NCBI GenBank assembly: GCA_900551385.1
Contig: URVS01000020.1
Span: 1-12,221, forward strand
From: an uncultured Mollicutes bacterium
GTDB lineage: Bacteria > Bacillota_I > Bacilli_A > RFN20 > CAG-449
Reading direction: 5' to 3'
DNA: 12,221 nt
Below, piece by piece: positions 6,758 to 12,221 of this stretch. The notes under the pieces were generated by a model. That model saw only the letters and a list, made by a program, of their open reading frames with translations, ran no database searches and was not told the origin of the DNA. Both the position numbers and the translations under genes were made by a program. The number at the start of each line of letters is the position of its first letter. Positions within the stretch are counted from its first letter, which is position 1.

Positions 6758-8101
6758 ATGAAATATCAAAAATATATAGATTTTGTTAATAAACATAAAA
6801 AAGAAATTTATGAGGCTGAAGAATTTATTTGGTCACATCCTGAAACTGGTTATAATGAATGGGAAACAAGCCATTATTTAGAAAATGTTTTTGAAAAAAA
6901 TGGATATATTTTACATAAAGCAAATAACATTCCTGGTTTTTATACTGATATTGATACAGGGAAAAAAGGCCCTAGGGTAATGATTTTAGCTGAACTTGAT
7001 GCTTTAGCAGTACCTAATCATTTTGCTGCTGTAAATGGTAATGCTCATGCATGTGGACATTGTGCTCAATGCGCTGCAATGGTAGGAATTGCTTTAGCGT
7101 TGAAAGAAGAAGGTGCATTAGATGGATTAAGTGGCTCTATTAGACTAGTGTGCGTTCCAGCTGAAGAAGGTATAGAATTAGAAAAAAGAAATGAATTAAG
7201 AAAAAAAGGTATTATACATTTTTTAGGTGGAAAAGATGAATTTTTATATCGTGGTTATTTTGATGGTGTTGATATAGCTTATATGTTTCATACTGGCACA
7301 AATACTGCAACGATATTAGATTTACATGCTGGATGTAATGGGTGCTTAATGAAAGATGTTACTTATTATGGTGTAGGTGCTCATGCTGGCAGTTGCCCTG
7401 ATCTTGGAATAAATGCATTATATGCTGCTACTCTTGGCTTAAATGCTATTAATGCTTTAAGAGAAACATTTAAAGAAGATAATCATATTCGAGTACACCC
7501 AATTATTACTAATGGTGGAGAATCTGTTAGTGTTATTCCAAGTGTTGCAAAAATTTCTACTTTTATTCGTGGTAAATCTTTAAAAACAATTCAAATGACT
7601 AATAAAAAAGTTAACCGTGCTTTAGCATCTGGAGCCTTAGCTATGGGTGCTAAAATGTCTATTAATGATTATCCAGGTTTTGCACCTTTAAATAATTCTA
7701 ATAAATTAAGAGAAATAACTGTTGATGTTATGTCAACGTTAGTTGGTAGAGAAAAAATAAGATTAACTAACAACTGGGGAAATGGATCAACAGATATGGG
7801 TAATTTAAGTTGCATTATGCCTGTTGTTCATCCTTATATTGCAGGGGCTAAAGGAACTAGTCATGGTGTTGATTTTCATATTGCTGATGTAGATAAAGCT
7901 TGTGTATTATCTGCTCAAGGACAATTATCTATTTTAAATGCATTACTTAGTGATGATGCTAAACTTGCTAAAGAAGTTATAAATGAATATAAACCTCTTT
8001 ATACATCAAAAGAAGAATATTTTAAAGATTGGGAAAGTTATATAAAAGAAGAACAATTATTGGAATATGATGAAGATTATATAAAAGTGAAAATAAATTA
8101 A
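6758..8101 (+). CDS. M20 family metallohydrolase (amidohydrolase, AbgB-like)
   Basis: 447 residues, cytoplasmic. Start supported by AGAGGTG (6747-6753). The two-metal amidohydrolase pattern of the M20 family is visible: the N-terminal H27-P-E-T-G motif, A78-E-L-D81, H97-A-C99-G-H101-C, the E136-E137 pair with the catalytic Glu, H178 in MFHTG, and H369 in GTSHGVDF; G343-S-T-D-M-G-N is also typical of the aminobenzoyl-glutamate hydrolase-like branch. These enzymes hydrolyse amide bonds of N-acyl or aryl amino acids and related conjugates. The gap around residues 138-170 and the long acidic tail (about 405-447) make it longer than typical hippurate hydrolases and similar to AbgB-like members. 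It is followed after 3 bases by the Gfo/Idh gene, so the two form an operon. The real substrate is unknown; a carbohydrate-linked amide is inferred only from the neighbours. Confidence 0.9.
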   Translation: MKYQKYIDFVNKHKKEIYEAEEFIWSHPETGYNEWETSHYLENVFEKNGYILHKANNIPGFYTDIDTGKKGPRVMILAELDALAVPNHFAAVNGNAHACGHCAQCAAMVGIALALKEEGALDGLSGSIRLVCVPAEEGIELEKRNELRKKGIIHFLGGKDEFLYRGYFDGVDIAYMFHTGTNTATILDLHAGCNGCLMKDVTYYGVGAHAGSCPDLGINALYAATLGLNAINALRETFKEDNHIRVHPIITNGGESVSVIPSVAKISTFIRGKSLKTIQMTNKKVNRALASGALAMGAKMSINDYPGFAPLNNSNKLREITVDVMSTLVGREKIRLTNNWGNGSTDMGNLSCIMPVVHPYIAGAKGTSHGVDFHIADVDKACVLSAQGQLSILNALLSDDAKLAKEVINEYKPLYTSKEEYFKDWESYIKEEQLLEYDEDYIKVKIN

Positions 8102-8104
8102 ATT

Positions 8105-9100
8105 ATGGAGAAAAAGATATTTAAAATTGGACAAATTGGTATAGGTCATAATCATGCTCAAGGACACATGGAAGCTTTTAGAAAACATCCTGAACTTTTT
8201 GAAATAGTTGGATATTCTGAAAATGATGAATATTGGTTAAACAAAAGAGGCAATTTAGATTGCTATAAAGGTTTACCTCGTTTAAGTGAAGATGAATTAA
8301 TTGATAAATGTGATGCGCTTCTTATAGAAACTGAAGTGAATGATTTGTTGAGAGCAGGTCAAAAATGTATCGATAAAAATAAACATATTCATTTAGATAA
8401 GCCTACTGGAGAAAATTATCATGATTTTGCTAAATTAATCAATGACGCTAAAGAAAAAGGCTTAGTGGTACATTTGGGTTATTTATATCGTACTAATCCA
8501 GCAGTAAAAAAAGTTTTTTCTTTAGTTGAAAGTGGGATTATTGGTAATATTTTATATGTAGAAACTGCAATGTCTGCACCAAGAAGTAAAGAATATTTAA
8601 AATATTTAGAAACTTTTAAAGGTGGTACTATGTATATTTTTGGTGGTCATATTATTGACTTTGTTTTACGTATTATGGGTGAACCTAAAAAAATTGAACC
8701 TTTATTATTTCGTTCTGGAGCAGAAGGTTTTCATGGAATAGATAATGCTACTGCTTTATTTTATTATGATAAAGGAATTAGTGTTGTTCGCACTTCTGCA
8801 ATTGAAACTGGTGGACATAATAGAAGAGAATTAACTGTTGTTGGTGAAAAAGGCACAATTTGCATATCTCCTTTTGAAAGACCTTCTATTAAATGGATGG
8901 CTTTACAAAATGGTAAAGAAGATTCTTATGATAAAATGGCTGATATGCAAACATTAAATTTCCCAACTGATTATAATCGATATGATGAATTCCCTAAAGA
9001 GTTTTATGACCGTTTATGTGGTATTAGTGATGATGTTTATAATTATGATTATGAATTAACATTGCATAAATTAGTTTTAAAAGCTTGTGATATAAAATGA
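8105..9100 (+). CDS. Gfo/Idh/MocA family NAD(P)-dependent oxidoreductase
   Basis: 331 residues. The N-terminal Rossmann motif is G9-Q-I-G12-I-G14-H-N-H17. D98-K99-P100 corresponds to the family's E-K-P motif, with K99 the likely catalytic lysine. The C-terminal domain carries G173-G-T-M-Y-I-F-G-G-H182-I-I-D185; aligned to the common GGxxxDxGxH pattern, His182 is kept but the preceding acidic position (Asp in many sugar dehydrogenases) is Ile178, so the substrate probably differs from glucose-fructose or inositol types. The gene starts 3 bases after the M20 stop and has no clear ribosome binding site, so translation is probably coupled by re-initiation. It ends in TGA. It likely oxidises or reduces a cyclic sugar or sugar derivative with NAD(P). 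Exact reaction unknown. Confidence 0.92.
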   Translation: MEKKIFKIGQIGIGHNHAQGHMEAFRKHPELFEIVGYSENDEYWLNKRGNLDCYKGLPRLSEDELIDKCDALLIETEVNDLLRAGQKCIDKNKHIHLDKPTGENYHDFAKLINDAKEKGLVVHLGYLYRTNPAVKKVFSLVESGIIGNILYVETAMSAPRSKEYLKYLETFKGGTMYIFGGHIIDFVLRIMGEPKKIEPLLFRSGAEGFHGIDNATALFYYDKGISVVRTSAIETGGHNRRELTVVGEKGTICISPFERPSIKWMALQNGKEDSYDKMADMQTLNFPTDYNRYDEFPKEFYDRLCGISDDVYNYDYELTLHKLVLKACDIK

Positions 9101-9178
9101 AGATAATTTTTTAATAAATATATTTTGTTTCTTTGTTACTAAAAAATTAATTAGTATCAAAAAAGATAAAATTACCAG

Positions 9179-9233
9179 TTTAGCCATTTAAAAAAAATAT
9201 ATGTTTGATAAAATAATTTTGAAAGGGGTTTCA
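9179..9233 (+). promoter_or_regulatory. GH43 promoter and conserved leader palindrome
   Basis: TGTTTGATAAAAT (9202-9214) contains a -10-like ATAAAAT; the upstream TTTAGC (9179-9184) occupies the place of TTGACC in the matching esterase leader. TGAAAGGGGTTTCA (9220-9233) is identical to 2328-2341. From the CCATTT at 9184 onward the two leaders keep the same order and nearly the same spacing (50 against 51 bases). Confidence 0.6.
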
Positions 9234-9272
9234 TGAATAATTTTTAATTATTTTATGATTTTTATTTTATGA
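9220..9272 (+). other. Possible leader mini-ORFs before GH43
   Basis: AAAGGGG (9222-9228) lies 4 bases before an ATG at 9233 that opens a four-codon frame, MNNF, ending TAA 9247. A second ATG at 9255 gives MIFIL and ends in TGA 9270-9272, overlapping the GH43 start as ATGA. The GH43 ATG itself has only T-rich sequence before it. A chain of re-initiation is possible. The sequence is also short enough for chance. Confidence 0.3.
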
Positions 9273-10177
9273 AATTAAATATTGAGCAAAATCGGTCACA
9301 AGGTGATCCTTATGTAATTAAGGTAAAAGAAAAATATTATATGTATTGTACTCATAATGAAGGCGTGCATTTATATTCAAGCGATGATAAGATTAATTGG
9401 AAATATCGAGGGTTATGTTTTACTAAAGTTGATGAAAAAGAATATTGGGCACCTGCGGTTATTGAAATTGATAATAAATATTACATGTATGTATCAACTA
9501 TGCCAATTAATGAAAGTGATACTCATCAACAAAGAATATTAGTAGCGATAGCGGATAAACCTGATGAAGAATTCAAATTTATTAAATATATATTGAAGCC
9601 TTTTTCAATTGATCCACATGTAGTTAAATCTGGTAATGATTTATATATTTTTTATTCTTTAAATGATTATGATGCTAAACGTGCTGGAACATTAATAGTT
9701 CTTGATAAAATGAAAGATCCTTTAGAGGTTGAAAATAAACCTAAAGTAGTGGTAAGAGCTACTCTTGATGAAGAAATATTTATGAAAGATCGTTTTAAAA
9801 AAGGACAACATTGGCACACTATAGAAGGTGCATATTATTTTAGAAAAGGAGATTATCATTATATTTTATATTCAGGTAATTGTTTCAATAGTGAAAATTA
9901 TTATATTGGTTATAGTGTAGCTAAAGGAAATACAGATAATTTATTAGATTTAGATTTTAAAAAATATCCAAATGATAATGAATATCATCCATTATTGAGA
10001 AAAAATGAATTTGAAGAAGGAACAGGTCATAATTCAATGATTATTGAAAATGGACATTATTATTTAATTTATCATGGTAGAGATTATGATACATTTACTA
10101 AAAATAAAGATGTAAGAACTGCAAGAATTTGTGAAATATCAGTTGATAAAGAAAAATTAGAAGTAATAAAAAGATAA
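9269..10177 (+). CDS. Glycoside hydrolase family 43 (arabinofuranosidase/xylosidase-like)
   Basis: 302 residues with no signal peptide or membrane segment, so cytoplasmic. The five-bladed propeller signature is seen: D13 in G-D-P-Y as the general base, W60-A-P-A at the second blade, D115 in S-I-D-P-H as the pKa-tuning acid, E186 in T-I-E-G-A as the general acid, and G251-T-G-H254-N for the central His. Length matches a single-domain GH43 without a C-terminal sandwich. The family inverts the anomeric centre and commonly releases L-arabinose or D-xylose from plant hemicellulose or arabinan oligosaccharides; which one is not visible. It shares its leader with the extracellular esterase, suggesting that both respond to the same signal. 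It probably acts on imported oligosaccharides. A small gene follows 20 bases downstream. Confidence 0.9.
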   Translation: MKLNIEQNRSQGDPYVIKVKEKYYMYCTHNEGVHLYSSDDKINWKYRGLCFTKVDEKEYWAPAVIEIDNKYYMYVSTMPINESDTHQQRILVAIADKPDEEFKFIKYILKPFSIDPHVVKSGNDLYIFYSLNDYDAKRAGTLIVLDKMKDPLEVENKPKVVVRATLDEEIFMKDRFKKGQHWHTIEGAYYFRKGDYHYILYSGNCFNSENYYIGYSVAKGNTDNLLDLDFKKYPNDNEYHPLLRKNEFEEGTGHNSMIIENGHYYLIYHGRDYDTFTKNKDVRTARICEISVDKEKLEVIKR

Positions 10178-10197
10178 TTTGGAAAAGGAATAATAAA

Positions 10198-10240
10198 ATG
10201 AAAAAATATAATAAGCCATTAATTAAAGAAATAATAATTA
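10198..10240 (+). pseudogene. Small gene truncated by the ISL3 element
   Basis: AAAAGGAA (10183-10190) is well placed before ATG 10198. The first 14 codons read MKKYNKPLIKEIII, then the insertion sequence begins in codon 15; reading on into it gives only RLYKNF and a TAG at 10258-10260. The true C-terminal part is not found on the other side of the element. It would have been the gene after GH43 in the same transcript. Too little remains to name a family. The Lys-rich opening resembles many short Bacillota peptides, which proves nothing. Confidence 0.5.
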
Positions 10241-10263
10241 GGCTCTATAAAAATTTTTAGGGT
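10241..10263 (+). repeat. Left terminal inverted repeat of the IS
   Basis: 23 bases, the exact reverse complement of 11691-11713. Confidence 0.95.
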
Positions 10264-10289
10264 TTTGTAGGGTCGATGCAAAATAAAAT

Positions 10290-10310
10290 AGTGTGGCACA
10301 CTTAGGGTCG
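10290..10310. repeat. Left subterminal palindrome and TAGGGTCG repeat
   Basis: AGTGTGGCACACT (10290-10302) is a perfect palindrome around G10296, followed by TAGGGTCG (10303-10310), which repeats TAGGGTCG at 10268-10275. At the other end ACTGTGGCAGT (11640-11650) followed by TAGGGG has the same order and the same orientation. These may be secondary transposase-binding sites. Confidence 0.5.
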
Positions 10311-10335
10311 GTGATGAAAATCATCGACCTTTTTC
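10306..10335 (+). terminator. Hairpin terminator at the 3' end of the transposase gene
   Basis: GGTCGGTGAT (10306-10315), loop GAAA, ATCATCGACC (10320-10329), then six T bases. The stem has one G-T pair. As written it stops plus-strand transcripts entering from GH43 and so protects the transposase gene from antisense reading. The right arm overlaps the last codons of the transposase on the other strand. Confidence 0.8.
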
Positions 10336-11571
10336 AATGTTTTGAACAAGTATAATTCTTTTATAAAATCTCTTAGTATTTCTATAGCCAGACATAACAG
10401 CTTTTAGCTCTTTGACACGTTTGTTAATACCTTCTATTGGACCATTTGATAATCGTCTATCTTTATATTTTATAAATGAATTAATTATATATTCTTTATA
10501 GTGATTCCAAGTTTTAGAACATTCTACAAATTCTTTAGAAGTAGAGCTTGCTAGAGAATCTATAATAAAATTGAAACAGTTACTTGCCTTATCTTGTTTA
10601 AGTTTATTTAATTCATAGAATATATCTTGAACTTTCAAAAAAGCATATTGAAGTTCATTATCTTGTTGTACAAATTTATATACACGATCATAATAAGATA
10701 TTGTCATTCCACTTTTTAGTGTCATCATTTTGTTAGGATAATTTTTTGGATTAGTAGTTAGTAATCTCCAATGAGTGTTCATCCACGATTTATCTTGAAA
10801 ATATAATGATTCATCTGATAAAATTCTTCTTCTTATAGATTGAACAGCTTCAGTTAAGTATTCCATATAATGGAAAGGATCAATAGCAATTGTAGCGTTA
10901 GGTAACCATTTTTTAATTGCTGATATATAACCATCATACATATCAGTTACCACGTATTTGACTTTTTGACGTGTTTTAAGGGGCAATTTAGAGAAGTATT
11001 CATCTAAATATGGTGTTGTTCTTGATGGAAGGATATCAATAATTTTATGTGTATAAAAATCAATAATCACACAGGCAAATTTAAATTCACTGTTTCTAAT
11101 ATTAGAGAACTCATCAATACAAATTGCTTCAGAAAATGGTGCTTTTAAGTTAGGGCATGTTTCATCAAATATATTTATAACTTCAGTTAATGATATATTA
11201 TATTCTTTAGCAATAGACTTAAAAGTACATATTGTAGCAAACTTATCTACAATCTTCTTTTTTAATACATTTGTCAAAGATTTAGAAGCAAATGTTTTAA
11301 TGTTATGCGTATATGTTTTATTACAGCTTGGGCAGTAATATCTTGGTAAATCTAAAGTAATAATAGTAGAATTAACACCAGTATGTAATGATTTAATAGT
11401 CTTTTGCTTATACTCTTTAATTTTAGTATCTTTAAAATAGCAATAGATGCATTCTCTTTGAGATGGTTTAATTTTTGCAAAAATCAATATCTCTTTATCG
11501 TTATCAATAGAATCTAAATGTGAACATTCTCGTGGTTCTATACCATGAGACAAAAGTATGTTATAATCCAT
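10321..11571 (-). CDS. ISL3 family transposase
   Basis: 416 residues, full length for the family. An N-terminal zinc-ribbon is formed by C41-x2-C44 and C80-x2-C83. A helix-turn-helix region follows (about 105-135, KSIAKEYNISLTEVINIF). The DDE catalytic core is intact: D153 in C-I-D-E-F, D210 in V-V-T-D-M-Y-D-G-Y, and E380 in N-G-P-I-E-G-I-N-K-R. The start is preceded by a perfect AAGGAGG (11587-11581 on the minus strand). It ends in TGA. It cuts and pastes the element through the terminal repeats. Nothing in the sequence suggests inactivation, so the element could still be mobile. Confidence 0.95.
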   Translation of the reverse strand: MDYNILLSHGIEPRECSHLDSIDNDKEILIFAKIKPSQRECIYCYFKDTKIKEYKQKTIKSLHTGVNSTIITLDLPRYYCPSCNKTYTHNIKTFASKSLTNVLKKKIVDKFATICTFKSIAKEYNISLTEVINIFDETCPNLKAPFSEAICIDEFSNIRNSEFKFACVIIDFYTHKIIDILPSRTTPYLDEYFSKLPLKTRQKVKYVVTDMYDGYISAIKKWLPNATIAIDPFHYMEYLTEAVQSIRRRILSDESLYFQDKSWMNTHWRLLTTNPKNYPNKMMTLKSGMTISYYDRVYKFVQQDNELQYAFLKVQDIFYELNKLKQDKASNCFNFIIDSLASSTSKEFVECSKTWNHYKEYIINSFIKYKDRRLSNGPIEGINKRVKELKAVMSGYRNTKRFYKRIILVQNIEKGR

Positions 11572-11573
11572 AT

Positions 11574-11625
11574 GAAAAACCTCCTTATAATAGATCTGAA
11601 CAACCTAATTATAAAGAGGTTTTTC
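11574..11625 (-). promoter_or_regulatory. Inverted repeat in the transposase leader covering the RBS
   Basis: The 18-base arms 11574-11591 and 11608-11625 are complementary at 17 positions, with a 16-base loop. The arm near the gene contains the AAGGAGG ribosome binding site; the outer arm contains the -10 box. A transcript from the element's own promoter starts in the loop and lacks the outer arm, whereas a transcript entering from outside would contain both arms and fold over the ribosome binding site. Confidence 0.75.
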
Positions 11626-11635
11626 TTTATTTCAA
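11608..11635 (-). promoter_or_regulatory. Transposase promoter
   Basis: Minus strand: TTGAAA (11635-11630), a 16-bp spacer, TATAAT (11613-11608). The start of transcription would be near 11601, about 30 bases before the ATG. Confidence 0.7.
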
Positions 11636-11661
11636 AATTACTGTGGCAGTGTAGGGGTTAC

Positions 11662-11681
11662 ACCCTAAAAAAATTTATAGC
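11662..11681. repeat. Degenerate second copy of the right IS end
   Basis: ACCCTAAAAAAATTTATAGC (11662-11681) repeats the inner 20 bases of the right terminal repeat (11691-11710) with three differences, 29 bases away and in the same orientation. No such copy lies next to the left end, so the two ends are not equivalent. Confidence 0.7.
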
Positions 11682-11690
11682 TTTTTCATG

Positions 11691-11713
11691 ACCCTAAAAA
11701 TTTTTATAGAGCC
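11691..11713 (-). repeat. Right terminal inverted repeat of the IS
   Basis: 23 bases, the exact reverse complement of 10241-10263. Confidence 0.95.
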
Positions 11714-11737
11714 ATCTATTTTATTAGATGTTTTTTT
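11713..11737 (+). terminator. Rho-independent terminator after the IS
   Basis: CATCTA (11713-11718), loop TTTTAT, TAGATG (11725-11730), then seven T bases. The first C belongs to the IS end. It probably ended the GH43 transcription unit before the IS arrived. The 123 bases that follow contain a TTGACA (11754-11759) without a good -10 box and nothing else I can support. Confidence 0.7.
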
Positions 11738-11860
11738 ATTTTAAAGAAATATATTGACAATAATTATTTATTATTATTCAATAAAAAACTAAGATTTTTA
11801 GCTAAAATTAAAGATTTTTTATATAGAATAATAATTAAAAATAATTTTTTATACAAAAAC

Positions 11861-11874
11861 TGAAAGCGTTTTTA
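11861..11874 (+). promoter_or_regulatory. cre-like site upstream of GH3
   Basis: TGAAAGCGTTTTTA matches the catabolite-responsive consensus TGWAANCGNTNWCA at all but one position (T instead of C next to the last base). It is 28 bases upstream of the GH3 -35 box. CcpA control is the family expectation; not proved here. Confidence 0.5.
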
Positions 11875-11885
11875 TTTTCTATCAT

Positions 11886-11932
11886 TTTATCATTGATAAA
11901 TATTGCATTTTGTTTAATAATTATTATATAAA
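11886..11932 (+). promoter_or_regulatory. GH3 promoter with adjoining palindrome
   Basis: TTGCAT (11903-11908) and TATAAA (11927-11932) are 18 bp apart (TATATA at 11925 gives 16). The palindrome TTTATCATTGATAAA (11886-11900) ends two bases before the -35 box. The leader to the start codon is about 35 bases. Confidence 0.5.
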
Positions 11933-11972
11933 TGTTTGAGACATTTATTTTATAGTGAGGTTAAAATTATAA

Positions 11973-12221
11973 ATGAAACATCAAGATTTGATTGAAAAGA
12001 TGACGTTGGAGGAGAAAGCATCTTTAGTGTCTGGTAAAGACTTTTGGCAAACTCAAAATATTGATCGTTTAGGAATTCCATCCATTTTCTTAGCTGATGG
12101 GCCACATGGTATTAGAAAACAAGCTGCTGCTGCTGATCACCTTGGACTTAATGAATCAATTAAAGCAACATGTTTTCCAACTGCTGCTACAATGGCTAAT
12201 TCTTGGAATCTTGAACTTGGT
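11973..12221 (+). CDS. Glycoside hydrolase family 3 beta-glycosidase, N-terminal part (3' truncated)
   Basis: 83 codons are visible and the frame continues past the window. AGTGAGG (11954-11960) precedes the ATG by 12 bases, slightly far. The opening [25 protein letters not shown], then R32[16 protein letters not shown] and [12 protein letters not shown], is the standard start of GH3 beta-glucosidase/xylosidase enzymes; the ADGPHG-R loop binds the sugar. The catalytic Asp and Glu lie further on and are not visible. There is no signal peptide, so an intracellular oligosaccharide-trimming enzyme is likely, in line with GH43. Confidence 0.93.
   Translation, partial: MKHQDLIEKMTLEEKASLVSGKDFWQTQNIDRLGIPSIFLADGPHGIRKQAAAADHLGLNESIKATCFPTAATMANSWNLELG

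Larger units (their letters stand above)
10241..11713 (-). mobile_element. ISL3-family insertion sequence, complete, 1473 bp
   Basis: Bounded by perfect 23-bp terminal inverted repeats that begin GGCTCTATAAAAATTTTTAG at the left end; the GGCTC tip is typical of ISL3 elements. It carries one full-length transposase gene on the minus strand with its own promoter and strong ribosome binding site. The 8 bases outside each end (AATAATTA left, ATCTATTT right) do not match, so the 8-bp target duplication usual for this family is missing, which suggests loss of flanking DNA or recombination between copies after insertion. It separates GH43 from GH3 and breaks a small gene. Confidence 0.92.

Noticed and set aside
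9357..9542. 61-codon plus-strand reading frame inside GH43
   Set aside because: It lies entirely within the GH43 gene in another frame, has no ribosome binding site and no recognisable protein.
11754..11782. TTGACA promoter between the IS and GH3
   Set aside because: The -35 is perfect but the 17-bp position reads TTCAAT, and a better promoter lies closer to GH3.
1..12221. CRISPR array, tRNA, rRNA or riboswitch
   Set aside because: No regularly spaced direct repeats, no cloverleaf or rRNA-like GC-rich segments, and no conserved riboswitch core that I recognise.

Overview
The window is very AT-rich (both coding and intergenic DNA look well above 70% A+T by eye), with strong AAGGAGG-type ribosome binding sites, short TTGACA/TATAAT-type promoters and hairpin-plus-T-run terminators. 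Two genes on opposite strands (the Gfo/Idh oxidoreductase and the transposase) end in TGA and tryptophan is read from TGG, so the standard bacterial code applies and this is not a mycoplasma. The gene content (lipoprotein with GLUG repeats, GH43, GH3, M20 hydrolase, DUF4143 and Fic proteins, ISL3 element) fits a low-GC Bacillota, most likely an uncultured gut Bacilli/Erysipelotrichia-type bacterium. The species assignment is inference.

Layout. 1-330: C-terminal end of a DUF4143-type ATPase, cut by the window edge. 434-1483: a class II (self-inhibited) Fic AMP-transferase with its own operator-like promoter and a clean terminator. 1586-1867: a small membrane/coiled-coil protein gene interrupted by an in-frame TAA, followed by about 490 bp without a convincing gene. 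2362-4731: a large secreted lipoprotein combining a C-rich N-terminal module, an SGNH/SASA carbohydrate esterase and a C-terminal GLUG-repeat region. 4913-6551: a divergent AraC-type regulator and short-chain dehydrogenase pair. 6758-9100: an M20 metallohydrolase and a Gfo/Idh/MocA oxidoreductase, almost touching. 9269-10177: an intracellular GH43 glycosidase. 10198-10240: the first 14 codons of a small gene cut off by an ISL3-family insertion sequence (10241-11713, transposase on the minus strand). 11973-12221: the start of a GH3 beta-glycosidase, running off the window.

Taken together, 2.3-12.2 kb looks like a carbohydrate-use locus. A surface esterase would remove acyl groups from a glycan outside the cell. 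GH43 and GH3 enzymes without visible signal peptides would trim imported oligosaccharides inside. An SDR, a Gfo/Idh oxidoreductase and an M20 amidohydrolase would process an unusual sugar or sugar conjugate. No transporter lies in the window. Regulation seems shared: the esterase and GH43 genes carry nearly the same 5' leader, built around the palindrome TGAAAGGGGTTTCA; a second AT-rich palindrome of the form TTTATCA-n-TGATAAA recurs next to the promoters of the esterase, M20 and GH3 genes; and a cre-like site lies upstream of GH3.

The observations most worth following are the shared leader/palindrome regulon, the inverted repeat in the transposase leader that could silence read-through transcripts, the Fic operator, the apparently leaderless AraC transcript, and the unexplained M20 + Gfo/Idh + SDR gene set.
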